Source: Thuidium tamariscinum
Taxonomy: Eukaryota > Streptophyta > Bryopsida > Hypnales > Thuidiaceae
Assembly (NCBI GenBank): GCA_947034885.2
Contig: OX344749.2
Coordinates: forward strand, 5,843,501-5,907,500
Length of the DNA: 64,000 nucleotides
Direction: 5' to 3'
In this document: piece by piece, positions 37,007-50,776 of the stretch
How positions within the stretch are numbered: the first letter of the stretch is position 1
Layout: each line of letters opens with the position of its first letter
The notes under the pieces: generated by a model
The model's database searches: none
The model's input: only the letters and a program-made list of their open reading frames with translations
What the model was told of the DNA's origin: nothing
Position numbers and translations under genes: made by a program

Positions 37007-37929
37007 CCCCTAAAGGACCATTGTCCCCTCGGGGGACAATTTGGAGTTCGGGTAGGTTCCGTAGATCTCAATTTTTAATGAATCTTTTTGAAACTTTCTC
37101 ATAAGATAGGAAAACTGATTAGCTTCATGGGAATGTAATTTTTATTTCAATTGGTGACCGGGAGCAAAAGTTATACCACAAAAAGTCCAAATTTTCATTC
37201 GGCGGGCAGAATTTTTTTTTTGCAAAAAGTCAAAATTTAATTTTTTAATTTTTTTTTCTTAAATAATATATTTTTGCCTACATGTGAAGCTTTGATTCAC
37301 TCTATTTGGACTTATAATGAGAAAGTTATGGACAATCTTGTTTTTTGGGCAATCTAAACAATTTCTTGAAAAAATAACTTATAGGATTCATTTTGAATGC
37401 AATTTTCACAATTTTTCAAAAAAAATTGTTGGACAAGGTTATGTTTACTTTCTAGAACAATCTCACCATTGGGATTATTGTATTTCAATCCCATCTTAGA
37501 GTTATTAACCATTTAGTTTTTCTTTCAATCTTGGACCTACATCTACTTAACAATTTTTTAAAGAATGAAAATCAAGTGTTTTTTGTGTGAAATTTTTTTC
37601 CTAGACTCTCAACTCAATTTCTTAACACAAAAAATTATAAATTCAAAGTCTATAGAGCAATTTTTTAATACAAATTCCAGTCAAAGTCATCTGAAATTGC
37701 AAACCACAGTTCCAAAAAACTTGTATTTCCAACTTTGAATGCTCATATCTTCCAATCTGTACGGTCAAACTTCATGAAATTTTTACCACTTGATCTCAAT
37801 CAAGTTAAGTACAAGATCCTATGGTTAGATTCTTAAAAAATATATATTTTTTGTTTTCTTGGATGAATGCAACAAAAATGGCAGTTTTGAGAGGTTTTTG
37901 ACAGAAAAAAGGCCTTGGTCCTTTAGGGG
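37007..37929. mobile_element. TTAA-bordered non-autonomous element (piggyBac-like), copy 2
   Basis: A 923-bp near-duplicate of the element at 12287-13205, with ends CCCCTAAAGGACCATTG and, at the right, CCTTGGTCCTTTAGGGG. TTAA flanks it at 37003-37006 and 37930-37933. Just inside the left end, TTGTCCCC and GGGGACAA with a TCG loop (37021-37039) make a perfect subterminal palindrome that is partly eroded in copy 1. Confidence 0.75.
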
Positions 37930-37933
37930 TTAA

Positions 37934-38502
37934 TCCTATAATACTCTTCCAAACACTAAGTGTCTAATGGATAACAAAGAATCTTCTCATCTAAGACAAA
38001 AGTACAATTGTTTTTCACTGGGATTTTGTGAAAGAACAAGGAGATCTTATATAGTGCTTTGACCTCTACTTAATACCTTTGGTTTTGATAATGTAGATGA
38101 TTCACACTTGAGGTTGTCACATCTTCTTTAGTATGACTGCGTGTGTGGTAGGTAGTTCGAGGTAGGCATGGGTCCATTTCCTTGAGAAATGAGTACGTTG
38201 TTTCTTCTCTTTCAAAAATGAAGAAACAACACTTGTGAGAAATTTCTTGAACAATTTTTTCTAAGTGGTTGGCCAAACGTGAGTTGCGGAACTCCCATCC
38301 AACTTTGCAATTCCTTGAGAATCAATCTAAGCAGCATAAAAGGGTGTCACTCCTCCTTCACGTAGAATGGTTCACAGTTGACTCCTCTTTTCTCTAACCG
38401 ATTTCTCCAACTTCAAAGAAATCTACTCCTCGGAGACAGTGTGACCACCCGTACTATTTCAAGGAGGGTGATTTCCATGGTGACTCGTCCGTCCTTACAT
38501 GG
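37934..38502. mobile_element. TTAA-bordered element abutting copy 2
   Basis: A 569-bp segment between the TTAA at 37930-37933, shared with the preceding element, and a TTAA at 38503-38506. Its interior CAAAGAATCTTCTCATC and its right end GTCCGTCCTTACATGG match the element at 17721-18125, including the GTCCGTCCTT end. Terminal inverted repeats are weak. Non-coding. Confidence 0.45.
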
Positions 38503-38683
38503 TTAAGGGCAAAACACCCATTCCCGCACCTATTCTTTGCAGTGGACTATAGATTCACCCAAATGTGTCAGTAGAGTTCCCTTAATGTGTTCACCACATG
38601 TGTGATTGTAATTTACTAACACAATTGAAGGACACATAGGAAAAACTGGTTGGCTGAGTGTTGATTTTCACAGGGTTCAGTTT

Positions 38684-38895
38684 TGGGGGCACTTATAGGA
38701 CAGTTCCACAAGTCTAGGGAGCCAACACTTTGAAAATTTGAAGAAATTACATACGGTATCCGAAAAATCTATTTTTTTTGGAATATTCATAATTTTCACT
38801 CGCTAATACTAGAAAAATATCATTTTCAGAAAACGCTGCCTTCAACTATGCTGAATTCCTTATTTGAACGGTTTTGGGTGTTTCCACTGTACCTC
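38684..38895. repeat. Dispersed repeat just upstream of the canonical actin gene
   Basis: It aligns with about 35461-35690: TATAGGACAGTTCC, GTCTAGGGAGCCAA, TTTGAAAATTTG and TTTTGGGTGTTTCCACTGTA occur in the same order. The end CACTGTACCTCGCCCTAAT may be a terminus. Non-coding. Confidence 0.5.
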
Positions 38896-39959
38896 GCCCT
38901 AATTAGAAGTGCCTGAAAACGACGGAGCTGGCTGGTCCCAAGTCCGTGGCCAATGCAGCCAGCAACAGTAACGACAGGAGCCTGGCCACGGCAGTCAGAG
39001 GCCAGGCCATCACATGCGTGAAGCGGTTTCAAAAATTCGGCAGAGGAACGCGGGAGAACCGGCAAGGGCTTCGGGACCAGCCAGTAACTCACCGAGCCAG
39101 CCAGTCCGTCCGCCAGTTTTCAACGCCAGCGCCCGCTTCCACCAAAGCGAGACGGACCGCGAGACCCCTCCCTGACCCGCGGGAGGCCGGCCCCGTCCGC
39201 CTATTGTGAAGCTCCCCAGTGCCAGCTCGATTTCCAGGTCGCCAGGTGGGAACCCCAACTCAGCCCGGGCGACCTCCTGCAAACCTTCCACGGCCCGCGG
39301 TCCCCGACGGCCCCGCCTTCTCGAACTTATGTGTGTGCGCTCGTTATCGGGGTCCCCATTCTTGCCTGCTGCTCTTCTTCTCCGTCCGCCTTCGACTGCT
39401 CCTGTTGCAGCGGCCAGCCCGCGCAAGTTCTCGCGCCGTGTTCCTCCGCGGCGTCGGCGTTTCATACGTTTCCACGCATCTTGAGGTGCGCTCGTACTTG
39501 CTTCCGCTTCTCACTCGCGCTCTCGTTGGCGGTGGCTTTTCTTGATGTGGCCCGGGGCGGGTTTAGGTGGGATGCGCTTCCTTCGAGTTTAGGTTTTCGG
39601 CGGGCGAGGGTGTGCGGACGGCAATGTCGCCCTGGAAGTGGAAGTTGTGTGGAGTGGCGGTTTGGTTGGCGTCAGATCTGGCAATGGGGAGAGTGTGCGG
39701 GTTTCAGTGTCTGTTCGTTTGTTGTTGGACGGGGACGGGGAAAGGGATGGGGATAGGCTAGCTAGGCGATCTGGTTGTATAATGGATTTTCGTTGTGGTC
39801 AGTTATTAACGTCCTTATTTCTCCCTTTTGTTAATGTGTTGTCAAAGGGAGCGTGATTGGGAGGACTAAATTATGGTGCTGCTTTCGGCATGTGAAAACT
39901 CGATTGCGGTTGTAGCTTTTCAGTGATGTGAGCTCCTTTTATTTTAAATGTCACCGGAT

Positions 39960-42610
<2,651 letters not shown>

Positions 42611-42716
42611 AATCCCCTCTTTATTGACTATTTCATTTTATCACCACTGCCCTCCTCAGAAATGACCTGTACTGTGAAGCAGTTGTGGTAGGTCAGTTAG
42701 CGAGAAGCTCTAATTA

Positions 42717-43041
42717 AGGTAAGAGGTCCTATAATGGACCATCTAAGGGCTGAAACAGAATTTCAGAGGTAAAACCTCTAGAAATATTTTTCAGTAAATT
42801 TTCCTTGAAAAACAAGTGGAATTGACATCTAACCCAAGTTGTTTCATATTTTTATGATATTTTTTGAATTAGTTATCAAATTTCTAAGTTGGAAGGGCAT
42901 AGGGCTGTAAAATGGTGACCTAGCTACAATGTACACTGTCAGTACACTACTGAAGGCTACGAAAAAGCAACATGTACAACTCTCGTACATTTAAGATAGG
43001 GCACCATTTTAGAACCCGCTCCATTTAAGAGCCTTCTACCT
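42717..43041. mobile_element. TA-flanked MITE, AGGTA family, copy C
   Basis: A 325-bp element with ends AGGTAAGAGGTCC and, at the right, AAGAGCCTTCTACCT. TA (here within TTAA) flanks both sides. The interior AACCCAAGTTGTTTCATA and GAATTAGTTATCAAATTTC match copies A and B. It lies directly after the second duplicated actin segment. Confidence 0.65.
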
Positions 43042-44075
43042 TAACCTTTTCTCTTTGCCACTTCACTGTACTGTGAACCCCTGTTAATGTTATTTTACTA
43101 GAAGGTGCCATATCGATTAAGTATGTAGAAGTGCAAGAGGAAATAGGAAGTAGGAAGATATGAAATATGACTGCAAATTTTTTTTGGAATTTTTCTTTGT
43201 CAATTTCAAATTACTGTGATTTTTGGAAGACAAAAAGTTCTGGACGAAGTTAACAGTCAATGCCAGGGTTTTTTTTTTGGTACTGTTCATCTACAGTAAA
43301 GCCCTCTGTGGCCTCCCAGCAGAGGCCAATATTGGGAGGGAGCCACGAACACTGGTGAGCCAGAGTGGGAAGCTGGCGATAAATCGCTAGAAAAAAAAAC
43401 CTTGGTCAATGCCTAGTAATTTTAAGTACTTTCCTATGAGTACTTTCTATTTTCTTGCTTACTACTTTGGGACATGTGTTATGATCTTATTGGATCCAAC
43501 TTTGAAATGGAGGAAACACATTTAAAGCTTTGGTTGGAAATATATGTCCAAGTTTTGGTTGGAAATATTTGCACTCCCCAATGGCAGGTATGGGTCCCCA
43601 ATCAGGAAAGGCTACCTCTATCTTAATATTTGACTATGCTTCAAAACTGTCAATTTTTATTCAAATATTGTACCTTAGGGAAAATAAGAATATTGATACA
43701 TGTAATTGTAGAATCTTGTAATATGTTGATTTGAAAAGATCTGAAAAAAAATTCAAAATTTTTCATAGAGTAGAACTGTAGATTGCAAGATAGTAGTCCT
43801 TGAATTAATTAAAAAAGAAACTTGGCCTTGCAAAAAATTGGACAGTTGTACTTCACAAACTCACATTTGTATAAAAAAAGTTCAAATTTATGGTTACTCT
43901 TTGGATCCATTCTTCAAGGTAAGTTTGTTACATGCTTGATAAAATTCAAATCATTTGCAGCTACACAACATATAGGAAAAATATAGTAAGTAGAAAGAAG
44001 TATTGTGAAAAATGATCCAAAGTATTTAATTGTAAACAATTTATTTATAAAGTTGAAAAATAACAATCCCAATGA
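43042..44075. other. AT-rich intergenic DNA, nothing recognised
   Basis: No gene is recognised. A slightly GC-richer island around 43290-43380 (GCCTCCCAGCAGAGGCC) contains short inverted segments but no coding frame. Confidence 0.35.
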
Positions 44076-44079
44076 TTAA

Positions 44080-44242
44080 CCCCTAATCCCCTAAGTTGTG
44101 TTTTTTGACAACGCATCAATTTTGGGCAGCTCACTACGAATGGAGTTTTTAAAATTTCAATGAAAAAAAATAAAAAATCCATTTGTAGTGAGCTGCCCGA
44201 AATGACTGTGTTGTGAAAAAATGTAGCTTAGAGGATTAGGGG
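44080..44242. mobile_element. 163-bp foldback element bounded by TTAA
   Basis: Flanked by TTAA at 44076-44079 and 44243-44246. Almost the whole length is one inverted repeat: left CCCCTAATCCCCTAAG ... GGGCAGCTCACTAC, right GTAGTGAGCTGCCC ... CTTAGAGGATTAGGGG. A further related right end with TTAA (ATTTAGGGGTTAA) lies at about 44640-44655, preceded by GGTGAGCTTCCCAAAATCAC. The transcript would form a long hairpin, a possible small-RNA source. Confidence 0.65.
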
Positions 44243-44655
44243 TTAAAGAATTTCAAACTTTTTTGTAGTGTAAAGATTGTATAACTATCCACAAAGTTAA
44301 CTACTTCAAACTAAAACTCCTCATAACTTTTGACTCATTGATCAAAGTATGAATCAAAGCTTTCTACTTAGATATAAATCTAAAGAGCCAATTTCAGATT
44401 TTTATTTCTTCAAAAAGTAATTTCTTAAGAAGTCTTTTTTTGTGCAAGTTGCTTGCTAAGCAATGAAAACTACATATTATACAATAACTTTTTAACTATG
44501 AAGTGAAAAGTTATGAAAGTTGTTGGACCTTATAGGTATTCCTTAGGTAATGTTGTGTGAAAATCTCAAAGAAAAATATTAAAAACTCCATTTTTGGTGA
44601 GCTTCCCAAAATCACTATATGGCCAAGAAACATAGTTTGGGCATTTAGGGGTTAA

Positions 44656-47293
44656 TCAAAAGTGGTTTTGGGCATACAATAGTGTGCATTCATCTTTAAA
44701 ATATATGACTTTACTAACATATGTGATTTTAGTTTAGCATGATTGAAACATCCCTAATTAGAAAATAAGGTACAATCACCAATAACTAGCTATATAGCCT
44801 CTAAGCATCAAGACTCATCTCTAGAATTGATGATTAAAAAAAAATCCCTTTAAAGTAGTATTTAGAAGAAAATTTTGGAATTGAGATGGAAAGCAAACTT
44901 ATAGACTTTGAATTTTGGATTCCATCTATATAGTTGGATTCACCAATGCTTTCACTAATGTTTTTCTATAAATTTTGAAATATAAATTCTAAAATTTCTT
45001 TTGGATTCTATTACAAGCAAAAAATTCATTTTTAAGTAAAATTTGTTGGAGTGGGTTTGAAATGAGCTTATCTTGATTTGGTGATTTTTTGAAATTTTTA
45101 TATCTTTTATTTCTATGACTTCATTTTTACAAATCTCATTTGATCTAATGCCAATGCAATTTTGGTCTTGCCAATCACTTGACATACTTTCACATTGTAA
45201 TTTTAGAAAAGATAGGACAATTTGATGAAGTATCTCTAAAAATTAGGGTGACTTTCATCCAAGCAGTAACAAGTAAGCAAAGAGATTTCCAATCTCTTCA
45301 TTATCCAAAAAATGGACATTAGTACATTGCGGGGTCAAGGTATATATTTTGGGCATGGTGTACTATGATACAAAGCAAAGCCACAATATACAACAATTAC
45401 AAAGGGGTAAGTGGGAAGATAGAAATGAAGGAGATAGTTGAAGTTTCTATAATTTTATAGCATGGAGTGAATTTATAAGAAAATTTTAAAGGCAAAAGTT
45501 GGTTTGGATGCATGTCTAACCTTAGAGTCTTTATATTGCAATTTTGCCTATTTACTACATATGGTTTTTTTGTTGAGAATGGGTGGTCCTACCTTGACCT
45601 ATAATTAAGTACTTTGATGTCTAATTTTTGTAGAATATTTAGATTGAAAATTAGATTTCTTTCTCATTACAAATTCGATGAAGGTCATTCTAATTATTAG
45701 AGATATTTTATGAAGTCATTGTCCTATCCAAAGGTTGGATTTGGTATTATTAGAGTATGTCTTTTTTTTAAATTACAAATATGAAAGTGTATCAGGTGGT
45801 TGACTAAGCCAAAATTGCATTGATTCTTGTTCAAATTTGAAATTGCAAAAATGAGATTATAGGATCAAAGAATACAAAAATTCCAAGAATCACTATATCA
45901 AGAGAACCTCATTTCCAATCCATCCCAACAAAATTTATTCTAAAAATATTGGAAAAATAGCATTGGTCAATCTAATCATATGAACAAAATCTAAAAACCC
46001 AACAACCTTTAAAGTGTTGCTTTTGAACCATGCACTTCATATCTTAATATGGCTGAATTTTTTTCTAAAATGGACATGAGATGGACTAAAAAACTTAGTT
46101 CATATAATAACTTTTACATTGGAAAGTTGGAAGTTCCTAAATCAATCTGTAAAAATTCTATGACCAACTCCATGACCATCATACAAAGCTTTGAATTTGG
46201 TCATTAACCTACCTAATGAAGTCTTAATATCATCAATTAGAAAAAATTTGCCATGGATTAATAGAAAACTATAAGATTAATGGGTAATTTTGTAGATATC
46301 TACATTAGAGAGTTGGCTTGTCATGGGCTAGCTTACCTTAACCAACCAGTGCTACAAGTTTGATTGTGTCTAAAAGTTGCTTGCTTTTTAAGCTTTATAA
46401 GTCTATATGCCACTAAGCTATAAAAATCTTAACTATACAATCTTGTAGTGTGCATGTTATAGATGATGTGGATCAAATTTGGAGTCATTTGACTGCCTAG
46501 ATTGAAAGATTATAATGTTTTAGTGTTGATAAAAGATGTTGAAATTTTTTTGAAAACCCATTTGGAGGTCAAATTTGAATTCTAAACCTACTCAAATGTA
46601 AAAACTTTAAACTAGAAAGTGCTTCAAAATCAACATACAAACACATAAGTGAAAATTTTTCATTCAATTGACTCATTGTGTTCGCAAAATGACATTGAAA
46701 TGTCAAAAAAATAGCAAAAATGGGTGAAAAACACATCAATAGCTGAACCTCCTACTAAAAATTCTTCTTAGTCACTCATAAATTCTTGGATTGATATGAA
46801 ATTTTAGCCATACAAACTAGATTAGAATGCACAACTTTCCAACAAAACTATCACAAATGGACATTGTATGAGGAAGAAACAAACTGCAAAAATGCACTAT
46901 AATAAAAAAATGTCAAGTTTTGTACTTCAAATTGCTCCCAAACATTCAAAACAACTTGGATTGCCATAAAAAATTTGATCACAATAATTAGACTCTTAGA
47001 GAAACATAACTAAACAATTTTATTGAAAAAAAACATTGGATAAAGGAAATACAAAGTTGCAACCATCAATTGTAGTATGGTGAATTCAAATTGAACTTGT
47101 CAACTTTGATTGGCTCCCAAATTATCTGTATATCTTAGATTGATTTGAAAATATTACCACACAAACTAGACTAGTATACGCAACGTTAACAACAAGTTTG
47201 ATTGAATTTGGACATCATATGCAAAAGTTACAGCAATTTGAATTGGATTGCCAGGCTGTGAGGATACTTTTCATCCCCTTCAGCGATGAGGGA
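44656..47293. other. Repeat-rich intergenic DNA with an inverted pair
   Basis: About 44870-45300 is a same-orientation copy, and about 45640-45960 an inverted copy, of the repeat at 23000-23460 (marked by GTTGGAGTGGGTTTGAAATG and its complement). TTACCTTA at 46333-46340 resembles a lone right end of the 154-bp element at 56687. No gene is recognised. Confidence 0.45.
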
Positions 47294-47297
47294 TTAA

Positions 47298-48098
47298 TCC
47301 CTAAATGCCCAAGCCTTTTTAAGTGTGTTTTGACTATTGAAAAAGTGCATTGGCTTATAGTCAACTCTAATGAAGCAAGTTGATTTTTTTTCAAAATCTA
47401 AGCATATAAATGTTTAAAGAATTTGTTTATTAATAAGTACATAAATTTTGAGTGCAAAATTGTATAGGAGTTGTGAGATTATAAAAAGAGATGAATACAT
47501 TTTTTATGTTTAGTATGTTGCCTTTACCCACAATGTTTCCCAAATTTGCATATAAATTTTTTTGGGAATTGGAGGTGATCTGAACAACTACATAGAGTGT
47601 TAGCACACGAAAATGCACTTCTAAAAAACTTGATTTCACATGAAAAGCTATTAAACTCATTACACAATCCACCTTGCAATTGTTGAAATGCAATTATTTT
47701 TTATAAGTAGAAATTGCAAATAGTTCCAAATCAATAGTTGTGTGTTAAAATTTTCAATGATGAATATCATGAAAACACTTTACACTTTCCATTGGAACCA
47801 TTCTCGAAGCAAATGAATATGTGGAATTTCGTAGATCTCAAATCAAGTGAAATTGTTAAATGCTAGGAATTGAAGAAAAATTGACAAGCTTTACTTTTCA
47901 CTTTTGATACATGTATGCCTTTAAAGACCTCTCAATAATCAAATATGTACTTTTTTCAGTGAAAAATGAAAGTTTTCGATAGTCAACCCTTAGAACTGCC
48001 CGAATTTTTTTTTAAACAGTCAAAGAAATTTAACTGCCCGCTCAGAAATGGGCCTAAAATTTCAGATCGACCATATACGTCGACTGGGCAGTTAGGGG
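47298..48098. mobile_element. TTAA-bordered element upstream of PDH E1-alpha
   Basis: An 801-bp element flanked by TTAA at 47294-47297 and 48099-48102. Its ends are TCCCTAAATGCCCA and, at the right, TGGGCAGTTAGGGG. It aligns over its length with 57115-57924 (shared GTGTTTTGACTATTGAAAAA-type and CTCAAATCAAGTGAAATTG segments). The right end is only 277 bp before the PDH start codon. No transposase frame. Confidence 0.7.
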
Positions 48099-48375
48099 TT
48101 AAGTTACAGTACAGAAACCCATCGTTGACGCAGCTTGACTCCATCAGCCGGCCGCGACTAGTCGCAGTCCGACGCGCGCGTCCCCAACCCACCTCGCCCT
48201 CTCCTCCGGCCTCGGTTTTTCCGCGGAGGCTTTGGTTTGTCCGCAGTCCTGAGCAGCAGGCGTTCCATTTGCTCTTTTCCAGTTAGTAGTAAGCTTAGCC
48301 CTCCACAACAATCCACAGAGGACCTCAGCATTTGCTCATTCTGTAGGTTTCTCTCTACCTTGGCACGCCCTTCTC

Positions 48376-50308
48376 ATGGCTGCCCTCTCCTCTCTCCGCG
48401 TCGTGGTGCCCCAGCTTGACATCACGAGGGCTCACACTTCAGCTGCTGGCTCTGCTGTCCTTGACGAGAAGGTTTTCTTTGGGGTTCGCAGCTCAAAGCC
48501 CTTGTTCGCTGCGAATGTCGGTGCGAAAGGGTGTACCCGAGGCTCCGCCATTGGCAACAATGTCCGCGCCTCCGCTGCTGCTTCCAAGGTGGTCCAGGAC
48601 AAGCCCAAGAGCGCCGACAAGGCGGCGCAGCAGCAGCTGGTGAGTGAATTCCCCCAATTCGCTTGATTCACTTGATTCGTTTCTACGATTCTCATCTGGG
48701 TTTTCGACATTGATTGATTTGGTTGACGTTTCTTGGGTTTGCCAGTTAGTGACCCGCGATGAGGGTCTGGAGCTTTACGAGGACATGATCCTGGGCCGCA
48801 GCTTCGAGGACATGTGTGCGCAGATGTACTACCGGGGTAAGATGTTCGGATTCGTGCATCTGTACAATGGCCAAGAAGCGGTTTCCACGGGCTTTATCAA
48901 GCTGCTGAAGAAGGAGGACTATGTGACATCGACTTATCGGGATCACGTGCACGCGTTGAGTAAAGGCGTGCCTGCGCGGGAGGTCATGAGCGAGCTCTTT
49001 GGAAAGAGCACGGGTTGCTGCCGCGGCCAAGGGGGGTCGATGCATATGTTCTCGGCCGAGCATGGGTTGTTGGGCGGGTTTGCTTTCATCGGAGAAGGAA
49101 TCCCCGTGGCCGTGGGAGCGGCGTTCTCGGCTAAGTACAAACGGGAGGTTTTGAAGGACGACAAGGCCGATAACGTGTCCATCGCCTTCTTCGGCGACGG
49201 GACGGCCAACAATGGTCAGTTCTTCGAGTGTCTGAATATGGCGCAGCTCTGGAAGTTGCCCGTCATCTTTGTGGTGGAGAATAATTTGTGGGCGATTGGC
49301 ATGTCGCACTACCGGTCGACCTCGGATCCGGAAATCTGGAAGAAGGGCCCGGCATTCGGCATGGCGAGCGCGCATGTCGATGGCATGGACGTGTTGAAGG
49401 TGCGAGAGGTCGCCAAGGAGGCCATTGCCAGGGCGAGGAGAGGAGACGGGCCGACGCTCATTGAATGCGAGACGTACCGATTCCGAGGACACTCTCTTGC
49501 TGATCCTGATGAACTCCGTGCCCCTGGTAAGCTTGAGCAATCCGACTATTTTAGATATGTCAATGACAGCACTTACCAATTTGAGTAATCCAAATGTAAT
49601 TCGGAAAATTCTCCGAATTTGGTGTGGTGAACCTTGATGGTATTTGTCACATTAGCCGGGAAGCGGATTGTCAAGTTTGTTGTGCATTAGAAGTTAGGGT
49701 AGGGTGATTGGCAAGGGAATGAGATTGTACTTTTTTGGGCACATCCTTGACTGTACAGTATAATCCGTGATTGGTGTCATTGCTGGGCAAGTAGTCTGAA
49801 TGCATTCCAAGTGTGAATCTATGAGTATTTTAGCTGTTCGTATGTGTACGGACCATTCTGGGGTGGGTTGAGTTCTGCGGAGTTAGAGAACAGCTTGTGT
49901 ATGTTCTATGGAGAGAGGATGTACCAGAGGTGTACATTGCAGGGATGATATGCACTTTTTCCTTTGGGGTTCTATTTAGTTTGTCCGGTGCGTCAGTTTG
50001 TGTTAACATGACGATTTTGTGTGTTTGCAGCTGAGAAGGCGCACTATGCGGCAAGGGACCCCATTGTTGCCTTGAAGAAGTATTTGCTAGAGAATGAATT
50101 AGTTACGGAGGGTGATTTGAAGAGTATTGAGAAGAAGATTGACGACGTCGTAGAGGATGCCGTAGAATTTGCAGATGCGAGCCCCTTGCCAGTGCGCAGC
50201 CAATTGCTGGAGAATGTATTCGCCGATCCGAAAGGGTTTGGTATAGGCCCGGATGGCAGATACCGATGTGAAGACCCTGGATTTACTGCTGGAACGGCCC
50301 AGGTGTAA
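48376..50308 (+). CDS. Plastid pyruvate dehydrogenase E1 component, alpha subunit
   Basis: Exons 48376-48639, 48746-49526 and 50031-50308 total 1323 nt and 440 residues. Exon 1 (residues 1-88) is mostly a Ser/Ala-rich plastid transit peptide plus linker. The catalytic part has [32 protein letters not shown], the thiamine-diphosphate motif GDG (238-240) to NN (267-268), and [14 protein letters not shown], the plastid rather than mitochondrial form of the phosphorylation loop. E1-alpha pairs with E1-beta to decarboxylate pyruvate and load the E2 lipoyl group, giving acetyl-CoA for plastid fatty acid synthesis. The length is close to the Arabidopsis plastid subunit. A long minus-strand frame over exon 2 is an antisense shadow. 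Confidence 0.95.
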
Positions 50309-50770
50309 TGCCAGAAGTAATTGTATTGTGCTTACCTCCAATGCGCCCTGCAAGCGAGACATCAGAGCTCGCGCTTATTTTTTGGAACTTGGGCACCCTG
50401 ATAGGATTTACATCACACTTGCGTTCCAATGGCCAAGGGACGTGACGTTGGTTGATAATGAGAGTGGTTCAGTAGAGTCAAAACTTGAATGGACTCTGGG
50501 TTTTGCAGGTATCATTTAGGTGGCCTCCTAGATTCTCCAGAGTTCTCTCAGATTTTATTAGTTGGTCTTTCATTTAGACCTGTAATGTGTTTATTCTATT
50601 AGTTTCTATTATATCCTTTTTTCGGTGACTTAATTGACACCATTTTTTTCTTGGAAGATGAATATTTCAGTGACAGTGGCGTGTTCAAGTGAGGATTATG
50701 GAAGATCCTAGATGTGCTACGTCTTGTGGTTATTTTCTGTACTTTGTGGGAGTGAAGCGCGAAGAGTTCA

Positions 50771-50776
50771 AATAAA
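50771..50776 (+). terminator. Candidate poly(A) signal AATAAA for the PDH gene
   Basis: AATAAA lies about 460 nt after the PDH E1-alpha stop codon in a T-rich 3' region. Plant poly(A) signals are loose, so this is only a plausible site. Confidence 0.3.

Noticed and set aside
48746..49579. Long 277-codon minus-strand open frame across PDH exon 2
   Set aside because: It is an antisense shadow of a GC-rich, strongly coding exon with clear PDH motifs on the plus strand.
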